16,741 nucleotides of DNA from an uncultured Prevotella sp. (GTDB lineage: Bacteria; Bacteroidota; Bacteroidia; Bacteroidales; Bacteroidaceae). Below are positions 1 to 8,466 of this stretch, in pieces (within the stretch, counting starts at the first letter, position 1; each line of letters opens with the position of its first letter). Where the stretch lies: the NCBI GenBank assembly GCA_937906765.1, contig CALCUV010000265.1, forward strand, positions 1-16,741, in the 5' to 3' direction. Both the position numbers and the translations under genes were made by a program. The notes beneath the pieces were generated by a model. It saw only the letters and a program-made list of their open reading frames with translations. It had not been told where the DNA came from and searched no databases.

Positions 1-1560
1 ACGTTCACCTCCATCTTGACCAAGCACTACCGCGGTGGGAGTCTTTTGAAGTGAGGCATAAGTAAATGACGAAACGTAAGAAAGGGGCATGTTAAACTTG
101 ACCACCTCTAAGGTTTTGGGGTTTAATTGCCAAATGCTACGGTCACATCCTTCTGATGCAGTTATGTAAATATAACCATTAGTGGGGTGCCACGAATAAC
201 TATCTACTGATGGGATAAAACCAGGAAGCAATGCTGTAGTAGTGTTAGTGGCTATATCGTGAAGATAAAGTCGGTGGTCAAAAGTGTTGGGATGTTGACC
301 TTCTTTTACTTCAAGTCCTATATTATTAAATGCTGTTGTAGAGGCATTTATCAAGAGTTGATTGGCGTCTGGTGAGAATTTTGCACTTGCAAGCCACGCG
401 GTGTCTGCTATAACGGTGTCAACTTTTGCTGTCTGGGCATTCATGACATAAACAGAATAGCGACGGAATGGCTTTCGAGAGGGATCCATTGTTGAAGTCA
501 TCAAGAGTAGTTTCTTTCCGTCGTTTGAAATGTCTGAAAGATTAACGCTTGTGTTTCCAAACGTGAGACGTTGCATGCGACGTTCCTTGAAATCATAGCG
601 CCAAAGCGAAGTGCGAGTGCGATAACCTGGCATACGGTCGTCAGGGTGTTGCAATTGTTTGAGTGAACCGCTGGGTTTCTTTCCTTCTTGCGATTTGGAA
701 ATAATCATGTAATCAAGTGTGGGCGAAAGTGTGAAACCGCCATCAGGCAATGCATCAGCAAGAACCGTTTCTCGCATTGTTGCAGGATCGAGCAAAACGA
801 GTTCTTTACCATTCTCGTTTGTGCGCGTAAAGTAAAGTGCATCCTTGGTTTTTACCCAATTATAATCTACGTAAGAATCGTAGGAAGCAATCTTTTTTTG
901 TGATTCAGTCTCACTAATAACAGTGCGGTAGAAACTCTTGCCGTCTTCCTTTGTGTGCTGATAATAAGTTACTAAGTACTTACCTGATGGGGATATTTTC
1001 GCATTATAAGTTCGTTTACCCTGCATCATTTCTGCCATTAAATATGGACGCTTTGATGTAGGATTAACTTCGACGCCTTTAAGATTATCCCCGATGACGC
1101 TGATATTTACACTATCTTTTGAGTCTTTGTAAGAAAGGCATACAAGGCGCACATCGTAATGCCCTGGTGTCATTGTGAGGGATGTAGAACCCGCATTTCC
1201 GTTTACAAATACTTTATAGTTTTTTAAGTTCTTGATGTTAAGAGTTGCTTTTGAATAACGATCAGCACGCACACTGAATTGTAGCACACGCAATGTTTGG
1301 GCGCTATCAACACAAGTGATGGCGTCTCCATTATTTAGTGTTTCTACAATCGCTTGTTGAGAGAATGCTCGTGTGGCATGGTCTGTTAAGACAGATGATG
1401 TGTACTTGTTACCTTTGTTGTCAAGTTCGTCTGTTTGGTATGGTTCGCTAACTGTAATCGTTGTGGGAAGTGTTGTTCCAACACGCTCAACACGGATTGT
1501 GTCATTTGCTTGTGCGGATAAAGCAACGGAACAAAGTAGGGGAAGCAATAATAGTTTCAT
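1..1560 (-). CDS. S9-family (prolyl oligopeptidase/DPP IV-like) peptidase, N-terminal part, cut by left edge
   Basis: The minus-strand frame is open from an ATG at 1560 down to base 1: 520 codons with no stop, so the 3' end lies outside the window. The product begins with a clear signal peptide (MKLLLLPLLC..., probable cleavage after SAQA, residue 18), so it should be exported. Residues about 70-150 look like a small beta-sandwich containing NYKVFVNGN and LTMTPGHYDVRL. Residues from about 170 onward look like a beta-propeller of the DPP IV/prolyl oligopeptidase type, with repeated phrases such as AKISPSGKYLV, FTLSPTLDYMI, VNLSDISNDGKKL, AKFSPDANQLL and SYSWHPTNGYIYI. The alpha/beta-hydrolase domain with the catalytic Ser-Asp-His would be encoded beyond the left edge and cannot be checked. 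The role is inferred to be periplasmic peptide digestion. The propeller is secure; the S9 assignment rests on its usual pairing with that hydrolase, and a TolB-like propeller protein is the alternative. Confidence 0.82.
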   Translation of the reverse strand, partial: MKLLLLPLLCSVALSAQANDTIRVERVGTTLPTTITVSEPYQTDELDNKGNKYTSSVLTDHATRAFSQQAIVETLNNGDAITCVDSAQTLRVLQFSVRADRYSKATLNIKNLKNYKVFVNGNAGSTSLTMTPGHYDVRLVCLSYKDSKDSVNISVIGDNLKGVEVNPTSKRPYLMAEMMQGKRTYNAKISPSGKYLVTYYQHTKEDGKSFYRTVISETESQKKIASYDSYVDYNWVKTKDALYFTRTNENGKELVLLDPATMRETVLADALPDGGFTLSPTLDYMIISKSQEGKKPSGSLKQLQHPDDRMPGYRTRTSLWRYDFKERRMQRLTFGNTSVNLSDISNDGKKLLLMTSTMDPSRKPFRRYSVYVMNAQTAKVDTVIADTAWLASAKFSPDANQLLINASTTAFNNIGLEVKEGQHPNTFDHRLYLHDIATNTTTALLPGFIPSVDSYSWHPTNGYIYITASEGCDRSIWQLNPKTLEVVKFNMPLSYVSSFTYASLQKTPTAVVLGQDGGER

Positions 1561-1591
1561 ACGTGAATTGTGTCTATTTTTAAATATTCTG

Positions 1592-1623
1592 CAAAATTAC
1601 ATTAAAAAGGTGGAGTGAGCAAC
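1592..1623 (-). promoter_or_regulatory. predicted promoter of the S9 peptidase
   Basis: On the minus strand TAATTTTG (1599-1592) matches the Bacteroidetes -7 consensus TAnnTTTG exactly. A GTTG at 1623-1620, 20 bases upstream of it, is a three-out-of-four match to the -33 box TTTG. Transcription would start near 1585, giving a leader of about 25 bases before the ATG at 1560. This is inferred from motif and position only. Confidence 0.5.
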
Positions 1624-1721
1624 TCGTTTGATGATTTATAAGTTTATTAATTAAATGTATAATTGAAAATCTTATGGTGTTTTTAAGGTTGAAATTCGTA
1701 ACGCTCATTTCTGTTAGTATT

Positions 1722-1787
1722 TTAAGAAAAACTAAGTCTCTTTTAATTTAAATTAAGTCTCACTTAGTTTTTCTTAAGTCTCACTTA
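1722..1787. repeat. palindromic repeat element, copy 1 (GAGACTTA family)
   Basis: A perfect 15-base inverted repeat, TTAAGAAAAACTAAG at 1722-1736 and its complement at 1763-1777, can form a hairpin with a 26-base loop. The octamer TAAGTCTC occurs three times in the same orientation, at 1733, 1754 and 1775, spaced exactly 21 bases apart. The 14-mer TTAAGTCTCACTTA is directly repeated at 1753-1766 and 1774-1787. The 36 bases at 1726-1761 match, in inverted orientation, 8290-8325 of the second element at about 33 of 36 positions. A small dispersed palindromic repeat or a regulatory binding array are both possible. A terminator is unlikely here because both flanking genes point away. Confidence 0.75.
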
Positions 1788-1978
1788 TTTTTAGTGCCTT
1801 AAGATGTGATTTCTTCTAACTGATTTTTAGTGTGTTGTGATAGGGGTGGATTTGGTGCGTAATGTGAATGATGAACGGATATTCGTATTTATATATGAGG
1901 TCGCTTCTGCTTTTATAGGTCAGAATCTTGATTTTTAGTAAATCCAAATTTATCGGTGAAAAAAGCATGCCAAGAATG

Positions 1979-2007
1979 TTTGAATATAAGAAAAATTTGT
2001 AATTTTG
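1979..2007 (+). promoter_or_regulatory. predicted guaB promoter
   Basis: TTTG at 1979-1982 and TAATTTTG at 2000-2007, separated by 17 bases, match both boxes of the Bacteroidetes housekeeping promoter (TTTG, then TAnnTTTG). The expected start is near 2014, giving a leader of about 65 bases. The call rests on motif match and position only. Confidence 0.6.
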
Positions 2008-2030
2008 CAGAAATATAAAACACCAATAGA

Positions 2031-2052
2031 TGTGGTTTTTTGAATAACCACA
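2031..2052 (+). promoter_or_regulatory. hairpin in the guaB 5' leader
   Basis: TGTGGTT (2031-2037) pairs perfectly with AACCACA (2046-2052) around an 8-base loop, lying 26 bases upstream of the guaB ATG inside the predicted leader. It is too short and has no U-run, so it is not an obvious attenuator, and it does not resemble a purine riboswitch core that I can recognise. It may affect mRNA stability or translation, or be chance. Confidence 0.35.
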
Positions 2053-2066
2053 GTTATTTCGCTTAA

Positions 2067-3563
<1,497 letters not shown>

Positions 3564-3588
3564 TAATTAGTGATTTTTCTGAGCACAA

Positions 3589-3655
3589 TGTGTAAGTGTG
3601 AAAATTCTAAGGTGTGGAAGAGAATTTCAAACTTTATAATTTTCATAGTTACACA
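3589..3655 (+). terminator. long imperfect stem-loop after guaB (possible terminator or attenuator)
   Basis: TGTGTAAGTGTGAAAATT (3589-3606) and AATTTTCATAGTTACACA (3638-3655) form an 18-pair stem with one G-G mismatch and one G-U pair, around a 31-base loop. The sequence after it is T-rich (TTTCTTCTTAAAT) but lacks a clean U-run, so a weak or partial terminator, or an RNA-processing site between guaB and the parvulin gene, is the cautious reading. I see no promoter-like TAnnTTTG between this stem and the next ATG. Confidence 0.45.
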
Positions 3656-3690
3656 TTTCTTCTTAAATAAGAGCGTGTTTTAACATTTAT

Positions 3691-5115
3691 ATGAAAAAAA
3701 TAACATTTTTATTAGGCTTCATAGCTTCCTCATTCTTGGCATATGCACAGGTTTCAAGTCCTGTGCTCATGGAAGTGAATGGTAAAAAAATTACGAAGGC
3801 CGAATTTGAATATTCTTATAACAAGAATAATAGTGTTGACGGAGCGGTTGAACACAAGACGATTGATGAATATGTTCAGATGTACGTTGACTATAAGTTA
3901 AAGGTTGTTGAAGCAGAGGCGTTACGACTTGATACATTGAGTTCTTTCATAAAGGAATTCCGACAATATCGCGACATGCAACTTACGCCTTTGATGATTG
4001 ATAATGAGTTTATTGATTCAATTGCATATTTGCAATATTCTGATATTAAAAAAATGCTCAATGGAGCAGATCTTATTCGTCCTGCCCATATTCTTGTGTT
4101 GTTAAAACAAAATGCTACTGATGCTGAACGAAAATTAGCAAAGCAAAAGGCTGATTCGATTTATAATGTGATTCAGGGTGGTGCTGATTTTGCTGAAGTG
4201 GCACATAAGTGTAGTGATGATAAGGGCACTGCGCGTAATGGTGGTTTATTACCTTGGATTGGTCCTGGTAATACGATAAAGGAATTTGAAGATGCTGCTT
4301 ACGCACTTCAGCAAGGTCAAATGTGTGCACCTGTTCTCTCGCCTGTTGGTTATCATATAATTGTCATGAAAGAACGTAAGTCACTTGAAAATTACGAATC
4401 TATAAAGGACGTTATTATTGATGCTCTCAAGCAGCAAGGTATAGAAGAAGCTTCTGCTGAAGCAAAAATTAAGAAGATGATTGATGCTTCTAATGGTGCG
4501 CTCACTCGTGAAGATGTTATGCAACAAATATTAGCGCAAGGAGTTGCTGAGAACCCTGAATTGCAGTATTTAGTAAATGAATATTATGATGGTCTTCTTC
4601 TTTATGAAGTGTCAAAATCTCATGTGTGGGATAAAGCGGCAGAAGATGTTGTTGCTTTGAATGCTTTCTTTAAGGAAAATAAGAAACAGTATGCGTGGGA
4701 AGAACCTCGTTTTGATGGATTTGTTATTCATGCAAATGACAAAAAGGTTCTTAAAAAAGCGAAGAAGATATTGAAGAAAAATGCTTCTGGGGATTGGAGA
4801 AAGGCTATTAAGGAAGAGTTGAATAAAGATAGTGTAGTGTGCTTAGTACAAGGTCCTTATTTGTGTAAGAAGGGTGAAAACAAGTATATAGATGCAGTAA
4901 AGTTTAAGGGAGAAAAAGCAAAAACATTGCGTAAATATTCCATGTATGATGTATATGGAAAAGTGAAAAAGCAACCTACTACTTACCTTGATGTGAAATC
5001 AAATGTTGTAAACGATTATACACAAAAGGTGGAAGCTTTATGGGTTGAAAATTTACGTAAGAAGTATCAAGATCGTGTGATTATTTTTAACGATGTTCTT
5101 GAAACTTTAAAATAA
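3691..5115 (+). CDS. periplasmic parvulin-type peptidyl-prolyl isomerase (single PPIase domain)
   Basis: The 474-residue protein starts with a signal peptide (MKKITFLLGFIASSFLAYA, cleavage likely before Gln20), so it should act in the periplasm. One PpiC-type parvulin domain lies at about residues 129-226, recognisable from RPAHILVLL, DFAEVAHKCSDDKGTARNGG, GLLPWIGPGN and VGYHIIVMKE. The long flanking region is charged and lysine-rich towards the C-terminus, with a run of KK-containing segments near residues 350-400 that may form helices. The likely role is prolyl isomerisation and/or holding unfolded outer-membrane proteins. It lies 10 bases upstream of a second parvulin gene, which strongly suggests a shared transcript. 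No SurA-like second PPIase domain is visible here, so it is probably a paralogue of its neighbour rather than SurA itself. Confidence 0.9.
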   Translation: MKKITFLLGFIASSFLAYAQVSSPVLMEVNGKKITKAEFEYSYNKNNSVDGAVEHKTIDEYVQMYVDYKLKVVEAEALRLDTLSSFIKEFRQYRDMQLTPLMIDNEFIDSIAYLQYSDIKKMLNGADLIRPAHILVLLKQNATDAERKLAKQKADSIYNVIQGGADFAEVAHKCSDDKGTARNGGLLPWIGPGNTIKEFEDAAYALQQGQMCAPVLSPVGYHIIVMKERKSLENYESIKDVIIDALKQQGIEEASAEAKIKKMIDASNGALTREDVMQQILAQGVAENPELQYLVNEYYDGLLLYEVSKSHVWDKAAEDVVALNAFFKENKKQYAWEEPRFDGFVIHANDKKVLKKAKKILKKNASGDWRKAIKEELNKDSVVCLVQGPYLCKKGENKYIDAVKFKGEKAKTLRKYSMYDVYGKVKKQPTTYLDVKSNVVNDYTQKVEALWVENLRKKYQDRVIIFNDVLETLK

Positions 5116-5125
5116 ACTAACATCT

Positions 5126-6475
5126 ATGAAACGTATATTGTTAACCCTGTTTGCAAGTTTCTCGCTTTTGACTCAGGCACAGTTAAATGTGATAGATGAA
5201 GTTATTTGGATTGTTGGAGACGACCCTATACTTTTATCTGATGTTGAAGAAACACGTCTCCAGGCAGAGATGGAAGGGAAACCTTTTGAGAATCCTTATT
5301 GCACAATTCCTGAACAATTAGCCATTCAGAAGTTATTTCTCCATCAAGCTGCCTTAGACTCTATTGAAGTAAGTGAAGTGAACGTACTGAAAGAGGCAAA
5401 TGAACGCATCGACTTTTTTGTTCAGAATCTCGGTTCAAGAGAAAATGTTGAAAAGCACTTCCATTTAACTATTCCTCAGTTAAGAGAAAAATTGAAGAAG
5501 ACTTGCCGTCAAAGAGCGATGATTCAACAAATTGAGGGTAAATTATTTGGAAATATCAAAGTGACACCCGCTGAAGTTCGTGCACATTTTAGTAAACTTC
5601 CAGAGGATAGTTTGCCACTTATTCCTACTCAGGTAGAAGTGCAGATTATTACTACGCAACCTCGTGCCACTCGACAAGAAGTTGAACGTATTGAAGAGCA
5701 ACTTCGTGAGTTTGCTCGTCGCGTGAATGAAGGAGAAACTGAATTTTCAACGCTTGCAAAAATTTATTCACAAGATCCTGGTTCGGCGAGATTAGGTGGA
5801 GAGTTGGGATATAGTGGAAAGAATCAGTTTGTACCTGAATTCTCAAACGTTGCTTTTGCTCTTAATGATCCGAAGAAAGTTTCAAAAATTGTTCGTACTG
5901 AGTTTGGTTATCACATCATTCAGTTAATTGACAAGAAAGGGGATAAGGCAAATTTTCGCCATATACTTCTAAAACCAGAGATTGCAGATAGTGTGTTTAC
6001 CAAGGAACTTACACGTTTAGATTCTATCGCTGCTGACATTAAGAGAGGTTCCTTTACTTTTGAAGAAGGTGCAATGCAACTTTCTGATGATAAAGATACG
6101 CGTAACAATCATGGTATCATGGTAAACACAGATATGATGACTCGCAAGGTTACTTCTCGATTTGCCATGAAAGATTTGCCAGCAGAGATTGCACGTAAGG
6201 TTGAACTTATGAATGAAGGTGATATTTCTGAAGCTTTCATTTATAAGAACAATCAAGGGCAAGACATTTGCGCAATTATTAAATTAAAATCGCGAATTCC
6301 GACTCATCGTGCCAACATGACTGAAGACTTCCAAATTTTGAAGGATGTTGTTGTGTCAAAAAGGGGAGAGGAAATGCGAAAAAAATGGATTGAAGAGAAG
6401 CAAAAGTCAACGTTTGTTCGTATCAATCCTGAGTGGAGAAATTGTACTTTTGAATATCCCAACTGGGGGATGTAA
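5126..6475 (+). CDS. surA: SurA-like periplasmic chaperone with two parvulin domains
   Basis: The 449-residue protein has a signal peptide (MKRILLTLFASFSLLTQA, cleavage before Gln19). Next comes a SurA-type N-terminal helical region (VIDEVIWIVGDDPILLSDVEE..., to about residue 165) like that which binds unfolded outer-membrane proteins in the SurA family. A first parvulin domain follows at about 170-272, with FSTLAKIYSQDPGSARLGGE and FGYHIIQLID. A second, more divergent one lies at about 275-390, with FRHILLKPEI, FEEGAMQLSDDKDTRNNHG and a poorly matched end. This order, and the length, match SurA (N-domain, P1, P2, short C-tail). It should escort outer-membrane proteins across the periplasm. 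The ATG at 5126 gives a good signal peptide and lies 10 bases after the previous stop. The symbol is by domain architecture; orthology to E. coli surA is inferred. Confidence 0.88.
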   Translation: MKRILLTLFASFSLLTQAQLNVIDEVIWIVGDDPILLSDVEETRLQAEMEGKPFENPYCTIPEQLAIQKLFLHQAALDSIEVSEVNVLKEANERIDFFVQNLGSRENVEKHFHLTIPQLREKLKKTCRQRAMIQQIEGKLFGNIKVTPAEVRAHFSKLPEDSLPLIPTQVEVQIITTQPRATRQEVERIEEQLREFARRVNEGETEFSTLAKIYSQDPGSARLGGELGYSGKNQFVPEFSNVAFALNDPKKVSKIVRTEFGYHIIQLIDKKGDKANFRHILLKPEIADSVFTKELTRLDSIAADIKRGSFTFEEGAMQLSDDKDTRNNHGIMVNTDMMTRKVTSRFAMKDLPAEIARKVELMNEGDISEAFIYKNNQGQDICAIIKLKSRIPTHRANMTEDFQILKDVVVSKRGEEMRKKWIEEKQKSTFVRINPEWRNCTFEYPNWGM

Positions 6476-6504
6476 ACTTACCTAACGATTAATACCACAA
6501 AATC

Positions 6505-8139
6505 TTGAATAGTTCAAAAAACAGAAAGTCAGTTGTTTGGGCAGGACTCCTCCTAATGATTGGGAGTCTTGTCCACACATCTGCTTTTTCGTCCTCCCGT
6601 AATATCGAGAATCCTAATAAGGATAAAAACGATAGAATTATCATTGAACGTGCCGATAATATGGAGTTTAATGATTACCTATATCCTGGTGCGCACCGCT
6701 TGAGTGGAAATGTTAAATTCAAGCATGGCACTTTTGATATGTATTGCGATAGTGCTGTCTATTACACCAATACAAATTCGTTTGAGGCGGTAGGACAGGT
6801 TCGCATTCTGCAAGGCGATACTTTGTCACTTGTCGGAGACTCATTATATTACGATGGTGAAAATCTGATAGCATATATGCGTTATAATGTAGAATTAACG
6901 CATCACAATCGCAAACTGAATACGGATAGTCTTGACTATGACAGATTGTTGAATAAGGGGTATTTTTTTGAAGGAGGTACACTTGTTGATGATGTGAATA
7001 CACTCACTGCAGATTTTGGGGAATATTTTACAGACACTAAGGATGCAAATTTCTTCTTTGGAGTTACTTTAAATGGTCCTAATTACACAATTTATAGCGA
7101 TACATTAAAGTACAATACCGACTCAAAGTGGGCATATGTAACAGGTCCTTCAGAAATTCACAATGGAGCGAATCGCATTGATACAGAACTCGGTTACTAC
7201 AATACGAATTTAGAATTAGCTAAATTATATAAACGTTCAACCTTGAGAGGAAGTAATCGCGTCATGACTGGCGATACAATCATTTATGACAAATTGTCCG
7301 GTGATATGTTTGCCTATAATAACATTGACTATCATGACCAAGCGAACAAGAATATACTTCAAGGTAATTACGTTTGGTATAATGAGCTGACTGGTTCTGC
7401 GCTTGTTTATGACCGTGCATTGGTGAAGGATTATTCCTCTGGTCCTGATACACTTTATATGCATGCTGATACGATTAAACTTACCACTTATAATTTGAAT
7501 ACAGATTCCGTAAGTCGCATTGTTGAAGGTTATTATCACGTACGTGCCTATAAGACAGATGTACAAAGTGTTTGTGATAGTCTTTCGTTTGATAGTCAAT
7601 CACGACAACTTTCTCTCTTTAAAGACCCCATAGTTTGGAGTGACAATCGTCAGATTTTAGGTGAGCAAATAGATATTTATTTTAATGAACAAAGCGTTGA
7701 TAGTGTTTATATTAATCGTCAAGCGCTTCTTGTAGAACAAGTAGATAGTATTCATTTTAACCAAGTGAGTGGTCACCAAATGCGCGCATATTTTAAAGAC
7801 GGCAACATGCATGAAAACATAGTTGAGGGCAATGTTCGAGTGATTCAGTATCCGATGGAAAAAGATAGCGTTGTGCTTTACCAACTTTACATGGAGACCG
7901 CCAAACTTAAGATGTCGCTCGAGCAACGAAAGTTACAACGTATTTGGACACCCGCTTCCTCTGGTCAATTCTATGGTATTGGTATGGCGCCTCGTGAACA
8001 TTCCGTTTTGGAGAACTTTACGTGGTTTGATTATATTCGTCCCCTTCATAAGGATGATCTTTTTGAATGGCGTCCGAAGCATAAAGGAACTGAGTTAAAG
8101 TCAACAATTCGCAGGCAAGCGCCTCTTCAGCATCTTTAA
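6505..8139 (+). CDS. OstA/LptA-like LPS-transport protein, TTG start
   Basis: The 544-residue product contains repeated short beta-strands of the OstA/LptA jelly-roll type: LSGNVKFKHGTFDMYCDSAVYY (split over strands), AVGQVRILQGDTLSLVGDSLYYDG, NRVMTGDTIIYDKLSGDMFAYNN and IVEGNVRVIQYP. In Gram-negative bacteria this fold forms the periplasmic bridge that carries LPS to the outer membrane. No C-terminal LptD beta-barrel is evident, which fits the OstA-like proteins of Bacteroidetes. I chose the TTG at 6505 because it supplies a basic N-region (KNRK) ahead of the hydrophobic segment VVWAGLLLMIGSL, making a proper signal peptide. The only nearby ATG (6556) starts inside that segment and would drop the positive residues. 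The gene is 29 bases after the SurA-like stop and probably shares its transcript. Confidence 0.85.
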   Translation: MNSSKNRKSVVWAGLLLMIGSLVHTSAFSSSRNIENPNKDKNDRIIIERADNMEFNDYLYPGAHRLSGNVKFKHGTFDMYCDSAVYYTNTNSFEAVGQVRILQGDTLSLVGDSLYYDGENLIAYMRYNVELTHHNRKLNTDSLDYDRLLNKGYFFEGGTLVDDVNTLTADFGEYFTDTKDANFFFGVTLNGPNYTIYSDTLKYNTDSKWAYVTGPSEIHNGANRIDTELGYYNTNLELAKLYKRSTLRGSNRVMTGDTIIYDKLSGDMFAYNNIDYHDQANKNILQGNYVWYNELTGSALVYDRALVKDYSSGPDTLYMHADTIKLTTYNLNTDSVSRIVEGYYHVRAYKTDVQSVCDSLSFDSQSRQLSLFKDPIVWSDNRQILGEQIDIYFNEQSVDSVYINRQALLVEQVDSIHFNQVSGHQMRAYFKDGNMHENIVEGNVRVIQYPMEKDSVVLYQLYMETAKLKMSLEQRKLQRIWTPASSGQFYGIGMAPREHSVLENFTWFDYIRPLHKDDLFEWRPKHKGTELKSTIRRQAPLQHL

Positions 8140-8158
8140 ATGTAGTCCTAATTCAGTT

Positions 8159-8236
8159 ATGGACTCTGTTCCCTTCCTTAATAAACAACTCCCATCGTCT
8201 TTAGATATTAAAACTATTAATGAGGCAAGTCATTAA
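8159..8236 (+). CDS. possible 25-residue small ORF, unknown
   Basis: ATG at 8159 to TAA at 8236 encodes MDSVPFLNKQLPSSLDIKTI followed by NEASH. It begins 19 bases after the OstA-like stop, so it could be translated from the same mRNA. It has no signal peptide, membrane segment or family resemblance that I can recognise. An ORF of this length is expected by chance, so the evidence is only position and an intact frame. It might also be a remnant of a lost gene. Confidence 0.15.
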   Translation: MDSVPFLNKQLPSSLDIKTINEASH

Positions 8237-8256
8237 GATTAAGTATCCTCAAATAG

Positions 8257-8325
8257 GAAAAACTAAGTCTCTTTTCTTTTCAATTATTTGAGACTTAATT
8301 TGAAATTAAAGAGACTTAGTTTTTC
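8257..8325. repeat. palindromic repeat element, copy 2 (GAGACTTA family)
   Basis: A perfect 18-base inverted repeat, GAAAAACTAAGTCTCTTT at 8257-8274 and its complement at 8308-8325, encloses a 33-base loop. The octamer TAAGTCTC occurs at 8264; its complement GAGACTTA occurs at 8290 and 8311, again 21 bases apart. Positions 8290-8325 match the reverse complement of 1726-1761 in copy 1 at about 33 of 36 positions, including an identical final GAGACTTAGTTTTTC. The element is flanked by an A-run and by TTTTTCGTTTT, so as RNA it could also act as a bidirectional terminator for the OstA-like operon. The existence of copy 1 between divergent genes argues for a dispersed repeat family rather than a terminator alone. 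Confidence 0.78.
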
Positions 8326-8466
8326 GTTTTATACAAAGTACGTATGACGTGTAAAAAACTAGGATTTATCATCCTTGTTAAACAAATTTTTGAGACATTT
8401 AAGTTGATTTATAAATAGGCAGTGAATTGTAAGTTCAATCAGTTCCTGCCTCTTTTTCTTTCAATC

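Larger units (their letters stand above)
8140..8466. other. intergenic region upstream of the surface lipoprotein gene
   Basis: This 327-base A/T-rich gap separates the OstA-like gene from the lipoprotein gene. It contains a doubtful 25-codon ORF (8159-8236) and the second palindromic repeat (8257-8325), which is also the only structure here that could terminate the upstream operon. I could not find a good TAnnTTTG promoter for the downstream gene. No tRNA-like structure was recognised. Confidence 0.6.

Noticed and set aside
688..1618. Plus-strand ORFs (688-903 and 1373-1618) antisense to the S9 peptidase
   Set aside because: The minus-strand frame is open for 520 codons with a signal peptide and propeller repeats; the plus-strand products look random.
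1722..1787. 21-base repeats considered as a CRISPR or insertion-sequence end
   Set aside because: Only three short octamers with related sequence between them, no spacers, and no transposase gene nearby. A dispersed palindromic repeat fits better.
8422..8466. GTG start extending the lipoprotein by 15 residues
   Set aside because: The extension would place another hydrophobic stretch ahead of a complete lipoprotein signal peptide; the ATG at 8467 gives a standard one.
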